Of a stretch of 64,000 nt of DNA, positions 35,554-47,940 are shown one piece after another (position 1 is the first letter of the stretch; each line of letters starts with the position of its first letter). Both the position numbers and the translations under genes were made by a program. The DNA lies in the NCBI GenBank assembly GCA_025786725.1, contig JAHLTZ010000059.1, forward strand, positions 1-64,000. The letters run 5' to 3'. The DNA is from Syncephalis fuscata. Its lineage: Eukaryota > Zoopagomycota > Zoopagomycetes > Zoopagales > Piptocephalidaceae. The notes under the pieces are model-generated. The model made no database searches. It was not told the DNA's origin and saw nothing but the letters and a program-made list of their open reading frames with translations.

Positions 35554-36988
35554 ATGAATACCAAACACGCTGTATCCATGTCGTCGCCAGAAGAAAATAC
35601 GCCAGTACTTCGTGACCGTTTACGCGGTTTTGCAGCTGGTATTGCATCCGGTGTAAGCAAATTGGTTATTGGCCACCCTTTTGGTAAGTGGAACTATGTC
35701 GATGCATCTTATTGGTAATAATAAAGAAGTGTATTTATTGTACAGATACGTTAAAGGTACGCCTACAAACTGAAGGAGGGGCTGGCCGATTTAACGGTTT
35801 AACCGACTGTTTACTATCAACAATACGCAAGGTCAGTATTATGTATGTTATGTTATTTATACGCCAATGTTGATGAATGGGGAACTGTAGGAGGGCATAT
35901 TTGCATTGTACAAGGGTAGGTGTGCAATATTAACAACACCTTTAATCTAACTAGTTGCACATTATAGGTGCTACTCCGCCATTAATCGGATGGATGTTTA
36001 TGGACTCTATTATGTATGTAAACATGGATCGACAATAGCTAGTTTCTATTGATGGTTTTAAATAGGTTGGGCTCATTGTCAAATTACCGACTACTATTGC
36101 AAAAAGGAGATAAAACAAAGCCGTTGTCGATTAAGCAACACGCCATTGCAGGTTGTGGTATGTTGTTATTGATCCACCCATTCAGAGTATTGGCTGAATG
36201 AGCTATTTAGGCGCTGGATGGACTGTTTCTTTAGTGGCTACACCAGTAGAGCATATTAAGGCGCGTCTACAAGTGCAGTATGGCGACAAAGCCACACGTA
36301 CCTATACTGGACCTATTGATTGTGCCCGTAAATTGGTAGGCTATTAGCTATTAGTTGTATTTATAGCATTAATTGAGTATTAGATTCACAATAATGGCAT
36401 ATTTGGTTTGTGGAAAGGATTAGGATTGACACTAGCGTTTCGTAGTTTCTTTGGTGCATTCTGGGGTAGTTACGAGGTAAGTAAGACGGTAATAAGTAAT
36501 GCAAATTGTTGAATACAGTATTTCATTGTAGATTTATTCAAGAAAGTTGCGCAGTTTAGGTTATGATAAAAACACCGTTAGCTTTATTGCTGGTGGACTG
36601 GCCGCCAATACTTATTGGACATTGGCATTTCCAGTTGGTGAGTATTTATTTATGTTATGCGTTGATTATTTATCCACATTTAACGCAATAGATGTTGTTA
36701 AGAACCGATGGATGACGCAACCTGACGTAAAACCACCGCGCTATCCCAATGTAATGGCTGTATAAATGATGTGTATCGAGTAGGCAAGTAAAATACACTT
36801 TTAAAAATAGACAAACTGACTAGTAACTACCAAAGAGGGGCTTCGTGGTTTTTATAGAGGTAAGTAAGTGGAGTTTTGTTACAATTAGCTTATTATGGCT
36901 ATTAGGATTTTTGCCAGCATTCTTACGTTCATTCCCTACCAATGCGTGTGCAGTAACTGTGTTTGAAGCATGTATGAGATATCTGTAA
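35554..36988 (+). CDS. Mitochondrial carrier (SLC25 family)
   Basis: Inner-membrane solute transporter with three repeats of about 100 residues. The ATG is at 35554. The signature motifs are GHPFDTLKVRLQT (repeat 1), ATPVEHIKARLQVQYGD (repeat 2) and FPVDVVKNRWMTQ (repeat 3). Each P-x-[D/E]-x-x-[K/R] is followed downstream by a glycine-containing second half (GIFALYKGATPPLIGWM, GIFGLWKGLGLTLAFRS, GLRGFYRGFLPAFLRSF). The C-terminus is NACAVTVFEACMRYL. The PPLIGWMFMDS context resembles fungal carriers of the carnitine/ornithine-like subgroup, but the substrate cannot be named from sequence alone. About nine short introns are present. One frame break near 36760, in MAV-(I)-NDVYR, fits a single missing base. 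Confidence 0.88.
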
Positions 36989-37019
36989 TTTACTATATAA
37001 AATAAAATATTTATTTTTT

Positions 37020-37155
37020 ATTAATAACCATAGTGTGTTTGGTGCAAATGACTACATTTAATAACGTTCAATTTATTGAACATGATGATGAGTGGCGAGT
37101 GACATCAATCATCAAAATACTCATCATCTATTAGATTAGTCATTGGTTACTGAAT
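37020..37155. mobile_element. Palindromic MITE-like element, copy 1
   Basis: About 135 bp whose inverted counterpart occurs at 44650-44810 with roughly 85% identity. The unit is itself partly palindromic: AATGACTACATTTAAT on the left opposes ATTAGATTAGTCATT on the right, and GATGATGAGT opposes ACTCATCATC inside. There is no coding capacity. Size, terminal inverted repeats and dispersed copies fit a miniature inverted-repeat element; target-site duplications were not established. Confidence 0.55.
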
Positions 37156-37339
37156 CACAATATTACTAAAAAGTTATTGTCAGCTTAAAATGTTTAGTTT
37201 AATATGTTCGATATTCAGGTCGCCATGTTATTTTTATTTAGTCCAAAGGCCCGTTGGGTTTCAAGCAACTTATTCGTTTTTTGATTTATTTCATTATGTC
37301 GATTTAGAATAATAACGCATTGCCAAAGATATGACAAAT

Positions 37340-38855
37340 TGTTGAAGTAGTTCATCATATATCGCTGTTGAGTAAAATAGCTGTCTCTATTGCTTTGTTA
37401 CGTACTTGTAAAACATTGTATAATTCTATCATAAAATGCGATAGTCTATGGTACCAATTATACCAGCTTGATTTTCCCCGTGACATTGATACCGATATTG
37501 ACTGGTCAGAGTGGCAATTAGAACAAGAGCAACAAGTACCAAGAACAGTAGCTAATGTGGATAATGAAATAACGCCAATAGTTACTTACTTTAGCTATAC
37601 AGCCAGCGTATTGGCACGGGTTTAATTGGCAAAAAAAAAGCCAACATCAACAGTACATTTAAAATCATTTGTTATAACTCAAATAATAAGTTTAGAAATT
37701 ACTTGCTAGCAATTATTGCAAGTTATCCTGGCTGGTTTGCAATATCAACTGGCCGAGATTGGGATATTGATCTGATTGAACTCTTGTCGACAAATACAGC
37801 CAAAAATATCCACTAGATTGGATAAAACCCATCTAAAAGCGATAAAAGCCATAAGGTTTTATCAATATCGACAGCAAGTAAATGGCAACGATAAAGACTT
37901 GCGTTTAATTCTACATTCAAAATACGCTGGAAACACTCCAGAGGTACTTCAAGTATGAACACAAATCATCGCCAACTGCTACAGTCTATCAATCTCAATG
38001 GCGATTGGGATGGTAGAATTATAAATGCGTCCATGTTATTTTCCAATACCAAAGCGATGGCATCACTAAGCTGTTCTATAGGAATCTTTCAAAATTGCAA
38101 GTAGATGAGCCTCAGCGCATTAATGTATTGAACATTGGCCAATATAATAGGTTTAAAATACATACGGTAAACAATAACGAAATAGTCCTCCTGCAATGCG
38201 TTGTTTTGGGAATGGCAAGCTTGTATAAGATAATACGCGTTCTATAGACTCCTGATGCCAATTTGTTGATGACCGATTACGATACACCGAAAATAACTGA
38301 AATTGCATCAGAACGTTTGAATTTGCCCAACGACGCATCCACGCAGCAATTAGAAGCCTATTTGATTGACGGTGATCGTGTATTGTTTTTCTGCTGCTTT
38401 TGCCAACATAAAAGTGCTTTGAATGACAGTGTAAAAAGTTGGCAGCGTTACATCAGAGTAGTTTTCTTAAGCAAACGAACTATTTTTGAATGTTTTTATC
38501 CATCAAATAGTTATGAAAGCGTGCTTTTAATTCCTGCACATAGTTTGGTCGCATTTTACACGACATGCAGTCTGCCACTAGTTATCATTTCATTATTAGA
38601 TGGAAAGATCCAGCGTAGCATTGATATAAGCACCCTATGTGATACATTTTGTCAATTTCAGAACCTCATTGATACAAAAATTATTGGCTATAGTTATACC
38701 ACTAATCAATGTTGCATTATTGATATTGTAACAGGGAATGTAAACGTTTATCCATTTCCAATATCAAGGTGTATTATTTTAGACTTGCATTCGGGCACAT
38801 GCTATTGACGAATAAGAAAACAACACTTATTACAAGCTTTGCACCTGAATCTAAT
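37340..38855 (+). pseudogene. F-box-family gene copy B, full length but broken
   Basis: The 5' part encodes an F-box-like end (VSIALLRTCKTLYNSII, then CDSLWYQLYQLDFPRDID) and a WSEWQLEQEQQV linker. From 37600 on it is the inverted twin of 22815-24075. The central region has losses relative to copy A at about 37613, 37800, 37815, 37955 and 38040. The stretch 38263-38808 is one open frame (DGKIQRSIDIST, TFCQFQNLIDTKIIGYSYTT). Some of the breaks may be assembly errors, but each copy lacks different bases, so neither is intact as read. F-box proteins select substrates for SCF ubiquitin ligases. Confidence 0.65.
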
Positions 38856-39269
38856 TCATAACAAAAACTTAAATATAATAAACATACCAATTTGCAATGT
38901 AATATAAAAGTGAAGTAATAGCGTACCAATTAAACAAATACCTTGTGTTTTGCAAATATTAACATATCATAACTAGTTACATTTGATATAATTACACTCA
39001 CCAATTATTTAATAATAATAGCAATGGTTTATTTAGCTAATTATCTTATTTATTTATATTGCTGTTACTATATTAATAAATATGTGGACTGGTTTATAGG
39101 CTCTACATAATGCAGCGGTTTTTAGATAGTAGTTTACTTAAAATGCTATTTTTAATACTTTCCCATGCACACTTTGTCCAATACATTATTATTTATATTT
39201 ATTAATACTAATAACTGATATGATTCGAGAATTAATGAGCAATTTTGTTATAAAAATAGCAACGACATG
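38856..39269. other. Intergenic, no gene seen
   Basis: AT-rich 3' flank between F-box copy B and the end of the first clustered 7TM gene. Confidence 0.5.
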
Positions 39270-41319
39270 TTAAATGGTTGGATATACGTCTTCGTTGTGA
39301 TAATCATCAGCAAGATCGCCTCTCCAACTATGCAGTGAATGGCCAGTACCACTGTTAATAGAGTTGTTTATAAACGATGACACTGATAATGATTGCAGTG
39401 TATTAATAGGTTCTGGCGCAATGACATTTACCGGAAGATTGGCTATTTCGTTTTGAAAAATGCTGGCTTGAGAGGGAGTTGAATTGATGAGACCGCCATA
39501 ATGAGCCATTAATAAATGATCAGAATTAATTGAAAGCCTTAGCGTATCACGCACTCTGTCAGGCGAATCGCTTGCTGTGCTGTTGTTACATTGAACATAG
39601 TCATCGATGCTAAAAGTATCTTCACGTCGATCGGCACTACTTGTTTGCACTCTTACAGCTGCCTCAATGGCGGCTTTTTCCTCAGTCGACAGTATTTCAT
39701 CTTGATCAGCTATTAAAGATGTATTGCTTGGTATGGGTGTATCGGCACGGCTATAGCGTATTGTTGCTGCTGTACTGTTTGCAGTCTCAGCCATTTTTTC
39801 AACTGCATCAGCAAGTCCACGTAGCAGCAAATGATGCGAGTTCGACTCGCCACTTAAATTATGTGGACTGTTTGACCGTAGACTAGAGATGGTATCACGT
39901 GGCGATGTACTGGATTTTGTCGACGTATTCTCGTCCTCCAGCTCAGCGCTAGGCTTCAGTGTAATTATGACATCACTAATGCCCTCAGGACGACTTTCGA
40001 GGGTATTTGCGCGATTTACAATGATTGCCGTTGGTATCATTAGCGCATTGCCGTGCTGGGAGATACGCCAATCCACCGATGATGCCGACATGCTTTTTGG
40101 TCGATTGTTGCTCGTGCACTCACCTGTGTTTTCGACCATCAAAGAGTGGCTGGTCCACTGCTTTCCATTACTGTTTGGCGCAGCCATTAGGGCCGATGTT
40201 CGCCGGCTTGTTTTGACATTTACTTCTATATCACTTAATGTATCCCATTCATTTAATCCGGCATTATAGCGAGACTGTCGTGCGGTGTTTATAGTCATTT
40301 TGCTACTTGTATTTATGGAATTGTGTTGCGTCGACTGGCGAGCAATAGATGCTGCTTTTGCCGCCGAATTGATGTAAATACGCTTCATTATGACGAGTAC
40401 AATTCCAGGCCACCAAAAAATATGAATAGGTATTTCCATAATTAAAGAAAGCCAGAATCGACTCATTACTTGAGTGTGAAAAAATCCCCAAGTAATACAG
40501 ATTGATGTGCCACCAAAACAAACTAACCAATTGTAAAGAAAGGTGCGCTGTAGATGATGTACCGAGGCCATTTCTTGGCCATTGGCATTGGATGACTTGT
40601 GAAGTTTAGATTTTCTCGAATGATAATAAGCAAAGAAATGCAGTAGTAGCAAGCAACGGCGCCAAGTATTATTAAATTTATAGACCACATACTGTAGCCC
40701 CACTGTAGGCCCCAGTCAAACAATTCCCAGTCTCCAATGTCTGCGCCATGACCGCCTATATAGACGAATGGAGCCGTCAAGCAAGCACCCCAAAGCATAA
40801 GCACTGTAAAACAGCTGACAAATATCCAGCGTGACGGCACCCAAACTGTCAGCTGTGGACCATACATGTTTGGATCATTATCACAAACTGAATTGCCAAT
40901 CCCTCGAACAAACACTGGCGGAATAGCTTCAATAATACCGGCTAGAAACACGGTAACGCCCATAGACCAAACCAGTACGAAAAGTCATTGAAGAGTTCGC
41001 GTGTCGCAAATGTTGGTAGTGCATCGGTGAGTACCAGAATTGTTTGAATTAACCGGGTAACACATGCACCTAGAAAACAGCCTATCATTCCGTCGGCTGG
41101 CAGTCGAACTATCTTTCCTGATCCAGAGTCTGCCAGTAATGTTGGCCAAAGGTAATGCCAACGGTACCACAGTAAATAGCCACCAAATATAATTGGAACT
41201 GAATGTGCAACTAAACTGATATACATAATCCATCGATGAACCATTTCGTGTTCACACTCGTAGATAGAAAGCATCCAGTAGCATTCTCTTCCAAATGGTG
41301 CGGAATCTGGAAACCTCAT
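39270..41319 (-). CDS. Clustered 7TM receptor-like protein, paralogue 1
   Basis: The ATG at 41319 leads to ECYWMLSIYECEHEMVH, the C-x-W-x6-C signature shared by the cluster. Seven hydrophobic segments follow: IMYISLVAHSVPIIFGG, GMIGCFLGACVTRLIQTIL, a TM3 ending VFLAGIIEAIPP, IFVSCFTVLMLWGACLTAP, INLIILGAVACYYCISLL, LYNWLVCFGGTSICITWGF and MEIPIHIFWWPGIVLVIM. A cytosolic-type tail of about 330 residues is rich in Ser, Thr and Asn. Two frame breaks, near 40945 (within WA-VTVFLAG) and 40530 (within APF-LYNW), need one base each; paralogue 2 has WALAVFLAG at the first site, which supports the repair. No signal peptide is visible, and a short 5' exon may be missing. No known family is recognised. 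Confidence 0.75.
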
Positions 41320-42783
41320 TTAGGCAAGGATTTTTAGCTAAAAAATATTATTACGCAAGATAAAAGATCTATAGTGTATATGAGCAAGATGGTAACAAGC
41401 AATTTTGAAATAATGGTTTAAAAACAAGTCCTGAAAACATTTATTTTCTCCTTTAACATACTGCAGAAAACTACAACTATGACTGGCGTTTATAGTATAA
41501 GGTTCAGCCCAAAGTTATGTAATCTTTCTTATGAAGGATACCATCAACCGTGGATCCTTACAGTCACTATAGACGATCAATTGCAACGATCTAAGCCGGT
41601 GATCAAATAAATCCAGTTTGCAACTAATGTGCCATTATATCAGCCGTATTCTAGCAAATTATGCTATGTTTAGCTTTAATATGTAATTTTATAGTCATAA
41701 TAAAGTAACAATAATATAAAAAAGAACAAATATTGAGCAATATTGTTTATTGCCAGTTGTGTTTGCTTATTAAGTGCATATTTTCATCTTATCATCTTAA
41801 TTTGGCTTGAATAGGTTTATAGTACAATACAAATGAATTAAAATATATGCTTTAAGCGATAATGTAAAATAGTTTAAAGGGATAGCATAGTGTTATGCGT
41901 AAGTTTAACAATTGGTGTCATAACTATTAAACTTTACCATGCTGCTATTCCCCGGCCTATTCCAGATTATGATCATATAGCATTGCGTATTCCAGCACCG
42001 TTAAGATTTATTTTGCCTATGGCAATTTGAAGCAGTTCTATAAAAAGTGCGTATTAGCTATTGTTTGTATAATCTGGGACGACACATGGTCAGTGTGCTA
42101 CTATGATGCAAAGATCTGCATAGCGCATGAGATAGCAGGACTGCTTTTGTGTCTGAATCATTTCGGAAGTGCTTTTGGCAACAGCTTTCATCCATTGCCT
42201 TTGTACAACAAGTAGGTATACGGATAAAGAAAGTCAAGTAACGGCACTTCCAAAACAAAAAAGGCTGTATGACACAAATTTAGAAAGTAGGGCGTTACTT
42301 GGTACTGGGCAATAGACTGGCTACTAGTATACTCTTTGCTCTGTGTGATGGCTTACAATTTAAGAAAATATGCCATGATCCGCGCCAATGGTACAAGAGC
42401 ACCGCTGCAACTTATAAAACAAACAGGATTTTAAGCCAGGATACATATATTATTCTGGTTATGTTGCACAAGACTTAATGGCTCGCCGCTTGCGGAAATA
42501 TTCTAGGCAGCATCATCAGCTGCACGCCATATCGTTTATTTCAAATTTCCGGCATGTTCAAGGAAATGCTAAATTCATTTTGTTCCGTATCCGACGACTT
42601 ACACAGTCCTTGAAACCATTTCTAATTTAATATCGCAATAGTCGTATCAGCTCAGAGAGCAGGCCTGTGCCTGTAAAGTACTCATTTTGAGTGACTGAAT
42701 ATATAATTGCCACCTTAATATGGTTGCACCTGGCACTAGTTTTATTTTACCCTTCAAATTTATCTGATATTAATTTTCATTTC
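41320..42783. other. Intergenic, 1.5 kb, divergent 7TM promoters
   Basis: Between paralogue 1 (minus) and paralogue 2 (plus). Short ORFs with coding-like fragments (for example 42027-42215) do not form a gene. The region could include a decayed gene, but I cannot show homology. Confidence 0.4.
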
Positions 42784-44250
42784 ATGCAGACACTTTGTTT
42801 GCAACGTTCGTAATTGCGCATAAACTTACAGCTGTGCTGTAACTTGCGGCTTTTATTTTATTTTATTTTAGTTTACCATTAACATTCATTATTACTGCTC
42901 ATGCACTTCAAAAAGCTGTCCCTTTTGATGGAAACTGCTTGTGGACAATCAATATTTATGACTGCAAGCAGCAATCAGTGTTTATTTTTGTAGCTTCGCC
43001 AGCTGTGCCATTTATGGCATGGCTGCACTTATGGGAGTTTCCTTGCTAATTTATCGCTACCGACATGTTTGGTCGGTTGAAACGCGCGTTAACAGTGCTC
43101 GATTGATTCGACGCCCCGTTGACTGGATGATTGTTCATTTGGCCTGGTGCTCATTCGCACGTTCAGCGTACACTCTTTTGTTGGCAATTGACGTAATTCC
43201 AGGTGCAGCCATTCGCCAGTTGATTCTGGCATTTACCAATTGGGGCTACTTGTGGGCGCTGGCTGTTTTTCTGGCCGGTGTGGTAGAAGCATTATTTTTA
43301 GTTTTACAACAAACTTCTTTTGAAACTAACTTTCGTTGGTGTCGTGACACAAATCAGCCAAGTAGCCCAGGACGAGGAACGAGAAAGTTTTGTGGCATTT
43401 CACTACACTCGATAATGGAGCGAGGTATTCTGATGGTCATTGGACTCATAGTGTGCGTTGTGCCATGTACGGCCACTGCTCTTTCGTATATGGCTGGTCA
43501 AGCACTAGATACAGAAAATTGGGATGAATACGCAAGACTAGAGCAGCTCAGTTGGCTAACTTGGACTGCAGGCCTAGGATGCTTAGCCTTTTTGGCTTCA
43601 CTCTATCTGGGCTCTCTTTCATCTGTTCTACGCCAGTCGGCAAATCTATTACGCTTAAGCGCTGCAAGTTATGACGCTGATACATCGCAGCAATTATTAT
43701 GGCTCATCAAATTAATGATATGTTTTTATATTAGCAGCACGTTAGCATCTATTGCTCATTCACTATTATTTTCAATAATGTTGGCTCATTTCTACCCAAG
43801 TATTGCTTATTTTGCCTTTTTTGAAGTAATTTGGTGGCCATGTCTTACTTTGATTATATTTATTGTTATTAGTCAAAATAGACAACGGACGCCTTCAAAT
43901 ACATTTGAAAGCAATCAGTCCAACACATTGCCAGCTTTATGGCACTCTGGCTTCTCCAGAGGACTTGCCCAAACTTCAACACAAAGCCCAGGAATGCTTG
44001 CGCTCAATAGAAGCATTTTTCAATCCCAAATTCTTTGCATTCTGAGGATAACTTTTCTGTTCATACCTGGTCGCCTTTAATAGATAATGACACAGAGATA
44101 ACACCAATACTTCCTATACGAACCTGCTCATTACCTCGTGAGTTGCCCCCATCACCCTCTGTCTCTGTTACAGTAGTTATAGAAAAGTCATTTATGGATG
44201 CGGCTGTAAACGCAGTGCCAAAGCACAAGTCGGTGCCAAACTTTTTCTAA
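42784..44250 (+). CDS. Clustered 7TM receptor-like protein, paralogue 2
   Basis: Exon 1 (42784-42809, MQTLCLQRS) splices over 62 nt to exon 2 (from 42872). Together they give a leader containing LPLTFIITAHALQ. The ectodomain has NCLWTINIYDCKQQSVF, the C-x-W-x6-C signature. Membrane segments follow, with GVSLLIYRYRHVW after TM1, PVDWMIVHLAWCSFARSAY, LWALAVFLAGVVEALF (TM3), MVIGLIVCVVPCTATALSY, LTWTAGLGCLAFLASLYLG and CLTLIIFIVI near TM7. The acidic NWDEYARLEQLSW loop corresponds to GDWELFDWG of paralogue 1. Frame breaks near 43013 and 44030 each fit one missing base. After the second, the tail ends VPKHKSVPNFF at 44250. The tail is shorter than in the other paralogues. Confidence 0.75.
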
Positions 44251-44649
44251 TACGAATAAGCCGGTGTACCTCCTACGCTGTATAATTGTGACGAATTCAG
44301 GCTTGTCAAAGTGGGTGCATTTATTTATTATATAAGCCAGTAAATCATTGCTTTATTTCTTGAACATGTCAGCGTGCAATATTTTTATGTGGGTTGGCCT
44401 AAAAGTGTCATGCGACGGTAATTTTTAAATAGTAATCCATTTAAAATATTTTTTGTCAATGCTGTCATTATTTTATTAATGACATTGTTCTATGAATATG
44501 CTTGCCTTTAAACAATTGATAATAATCTTTTACTCCTTAATTATTCTCGCTGTTTATTTGTTTTACAATACTGAACTTTGATATAAAATAAAACTTGAGT
44601 ATAATTTATCGGCTAAATTCATACATTTATTTAAACAATTAAATTATTT

Positions 44650-44810
44650 AATTATATTGTGATTTAGTAACCAAATGACTAAACTTAATAGATGATGCGT
44701 ATTTGATGACTGATGTCACTCATCACCCATCAGCATCATGTTAATAAATTAAATGTTATTAGATGTTAGTCATTTGCCCAAAGCACACTATGGTTATTAA
44801 TAAATTGTTT
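44650..44810. mobile_element. Palindromic MITE-like element, copy 2 (inverted)
   Basis: Reverse complement of 37020-37155 with about 85% identity by eye, including TTAGTAACCAAATGACTAA, the GATGTCACTC core and CACACTATGGTTATTAATAA. It lies in the spacer between paralogue 2 and the BTB gene. The two copies sit in unrelated surroundings, which argues for transposition rather than segmental duplication. Confidence 0.55.
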
Positions 44811-44874
44811 AATATTTGCAATATCGTAGTATTTATCTATTTATTTCGTTGCACTTGATGCCGTACTTTTGTCT

Positions 44875-46521
44875 TCAATCCGCCACGAGTTGTAGAACAC
44901 GAATGCGGTTGTTAGAAGACATTTTCTGCTTGGAATTATCAACCAGATCCTGTTCTTGCACGCCAATAACTATGTGTATATCCTATTAGCTAATCGTATT
45001 AATACATTGTCATTTACCTTCTGCTAATTCTTGGACAACATCATTGGGCAGCCATGCAAATCCATTGTTTGCAGCAATACTTGGCCACCTTACTGTCAAG
45101 TATTCTATACAATTCTAATAAAGTTGCATAATATTGCCATGTTAGGATCGGATATTTCAATCTCATTATACTGGCCATTTTCCTGTTTAATTGGTTGATC
45201 GTTGGTTATAGATTGATTTAGATTTGTTGGTACTGTTGTTGCGAATAGTATTTCTGTAGTTAATTGAGATGAAAAGAAGATGATATTATTCAGCATTTTG
45301 AAAGCGACGTTCTGTCTCTTTACAATAAGCTTTTTGATTTCCATGTAAATCACTAGTTTATCTCGCTCTCGACCAGAAAGAGAAAGCATTGCATCTAACC
45401 ATTCTTTAATTATCTCTGCATTCCAACCAACTAGCAGCTTTGGCAAATCTTTATCAGTCGTTAAACAGCCAGAAAATTCTTTTGCAGCACATTCGATTGC
45501 CCGACTATATATTTCATCATTCATCAAATGGACCTGTGACATCCATTGGGAGGAGTTTGAAGCACCAGCTATCGCTTTCCGTTCTGAAAGCTGCCATTTC
45601 AACTCGTGACATCGCATCAATGTATCAGCTATTGAATTAGGCGTACATTTTCCAATACTAGCTGTAAAATCTCATCACGTTTTTCCTTAGATAAACGATT
45701 AACAAAGTTTGCCGAAAGCCAGGCCCGGTTGTAGCCATGAGTAAGAACATAATTGCAGCCTTTTGTTAATGCAGTCAAGTTGTAGCGTTCCGAAAATGAT
45801 AAAAGACCGGGTATCTGTGGTACACACGTATCACATATACAGCGCAGACCATGAAGGCGATGGACTATTCGGTGCAAGCAATAGGAATGTAGAGATGGGA
45901 AGTCAAGGAAATCGGCTGCACGCCAAATAGCCGTCCAATCTGCTAATGTTAGTGTGGCTTCTTTTTCAGCTGAAGCAACGCTAGAGCCTGTATAAAGAAA
46001 ATGTATCATATATGGCAGTGCGCGCGCAGGAACGCAACTATCTGGCAGGTGAAATTGCCCTAAAGATGATTCAATATAACGATCATCAACAGATAGCATA
46101 GCTCGGAAATATCCAGATCGTGCTGCTAGAGAAATCGGTGTACGCGCTCTTCTGTCTTTTGCTCCTTCAATATTTTATCTGTATCTTCAATGTCTATAAC
46201 CAGTTTTGCATCTCCGTGAGCACGGCTTGCTAAAAGACAGTCTAGCGAGGTAATAGCAGCGTAATAGCTACGCAGTTCAATGGCTGAACTAGATGTCGAA
46301 TTCCATACAAGCTTTGTATCTGATGCCGTATCGTCTCCACTTGTAGTACTAGTGCTATTATCATAAGCTGTATTTGTTGTACAATTGCAACGACCGTAGC
46401 AATGCAGTATAGCTTGGTGTGTTTGCAAGCCATCAATAGTAGTATCGGCAAACATCGGCGCATCACAGTTAGTATCACCGCCAAGAATACAAATAGCTCC
46501 GCTAATTCTTTGCCCAGACAT
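44875..46521 (-). CDS. BTB/POZ-domain protein
   Basis: Probable substrate adaptor of a Cullin-3 ubiquitin ligase or a scaffold protein. The start at 46521 is one choice; an upstream ATG at 46610 opens another frame that would need a frame change to join. A Cys/Thr-rich N-terminus (ICILGGDTNCDAPMFADTT, then HCYGRCNCTT) precedes the BTB core: HGDAKLVIDIEDTD, RRARTPISLAARSGYFRAML, ALPYMIHFLYTGSS, WTAIWRAADFLDFPSLHSYC and YNLTALTKGCNYVLTHGYN. Helical sequence continues to IEYLTVRWPSIAANNGFAWL and, after one intron near 45000, VIGVQEQDLVDNSK, ending RIRVLQLVAD. Frame breaks near 46165, 45655 and 45110 each need one base. The gene sits between 7TM paralogues without visible relation to them. Confidence 0.75.
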
Positions 46522-46610
46522 GACTCTGGTCGAACAAGTAAATGGCGCAATTCCTTAGAGGCATGTGGTAATAGAAAACGTTTAGAAGGCTTAGTGTTCT
46601 TGTGTGCCAT

Positions 46611-47580
46611 AGTAAGTCCAAGTAATTATGGAATTCAAAAACTACAGCGTGTGATAAAGACAACGATTATTCATGCTGGAACATTTCAAAGGTCTTGTGA
46701 TTAGTAATGTACACGACGCTAAATAAAACGTGTGATCCATCCATACAAACTCTTTAGCATGAATGAATACGCTGCTGCTACGATGTTTAAAATAATGATA
46801 TATTCCGCCATATACTGTAACTATATCACTTGGTAAACGAGTAATACAAATACACAAGTAATTCCATATTATTAGCTTCATTTATATTTATTCCCATCAG
46901 GAACCTACTTTAATAGCCAAAAGCTTATTTTGATCAAACACAAAACAATAGAATATATTAAGCAAGCTTTTTATTTAAATCAACAATTTTTGTCTTGATA
47001 GTTTAATATATCCTGTGTTTTATCCACTATTTCAAATTGTTTATTTGATTTTAAGTAGCAAATATGTAATACCGCAGATCCTTTACAATTATTAATAGAA
47101 GCATAAAGAGTAGTATAGCTTGGTTTATACAATTGCTAGAATAATAATGTTCAGTCAATTAGCTTAGTAATAGTGCCACGCTTGTAAAAACAGAATTACC
47201 ATAACGTGAAATGACGTGTTATCTACACATGTATATAATGGTATAACAGCAATAGAAATAAATAAGCCAATTAGTCAAATGGTTTATTTCTATTATTGTT
47301 AATAATGGATAGTATGATGTAGTCGTATTAACGTGACTAGTATTGATCAAAATAGTCATAGAGATGGGATGGATGAATAAGGATGTGTAAATAGCACTGC
47401 AACTGCAACTGCAACATGCTATGTAACTATGATTTAATAATTAATGTTACTTAGCATCTTAATTCATTCATACTAGGATAAATTCTTAGTAACAAATAGC
47501 GCAATACTATGAAACTATGTGTTTTGAATAACTCGCGCAAGTACTTTTGTGCTTAAATTAGAGTCGGCATGCTGTCTTTA
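46611..47580. other. Intergenic, no gene seen
   Basis: AT-rich region. The ORF at 46642-46881 (minus) has no leader, motif or homology I can point to. Confidence 0.45.
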
Positions 47581-47589
47581 TTTGGTAAC

Positions 47590-47935
47590 TGACAACAGAC
47601 CTCAATAGGCTGCCGAAACCTTTGCGTGGTTTAAAACGAAGCTCTAAAGCGCGGACAATATCTTGTATGGTTGGGCAAACGCGCCGTTGCACTGGCCAGA
47701 GCGGCAGTACGTTTCTGGGATCTTTGTGTTGCACTTTGTCTATTTTTGCTTTTGGAGCAGCGCTTGCAGCGTGGGTTTACTGGTCATTGCCATGTTGGTC
47801 GACGCTCCCTTGAATTTGTGTTACGGCGCATTGGCTTTTCGGGCATATTGGACCACGTACATGGTGTTAGTATGGATTGTCAACCTTGATCATACCATCT
47901 CAACAAGTACCCGAGCAACCTATTTTAATTTGTAG
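47590..47935 (+). pseudogene. Membrane-protein fragment, possible 7TM-family relic
   Basis: One frame reads WPERQYVSGIFVLHFVYFCF, CSVGLLVIAMLVDAPLNLC and FRAYWTTYMVLVWIVNLDH, which look like three adjacent membrane segments. They are more GC-rich and codon-like than the surrounding intergenic DNA. The VD...ALAFRAYW part loosely resembles VDWMIVHLAWCSFARSAY in TM2 of paralogue 2. The frame is closed upstream by TAA at 47644-47646, no start codon is evident, and no C-x-W-x6-C motif precedes it. It may be a decayed paralogue of the cluster or an exon of an unrecognised gene. Confidence 0.35.
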
Positions 47936-47940
47936 ATTAG

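Noticed and set aside
46642-46881. Minus-strand 79-codon ORF upstream of the BTB gene
   Set aside because: The leader-like start is weak, with no promoter or repeat context; not distinguishable from chance.
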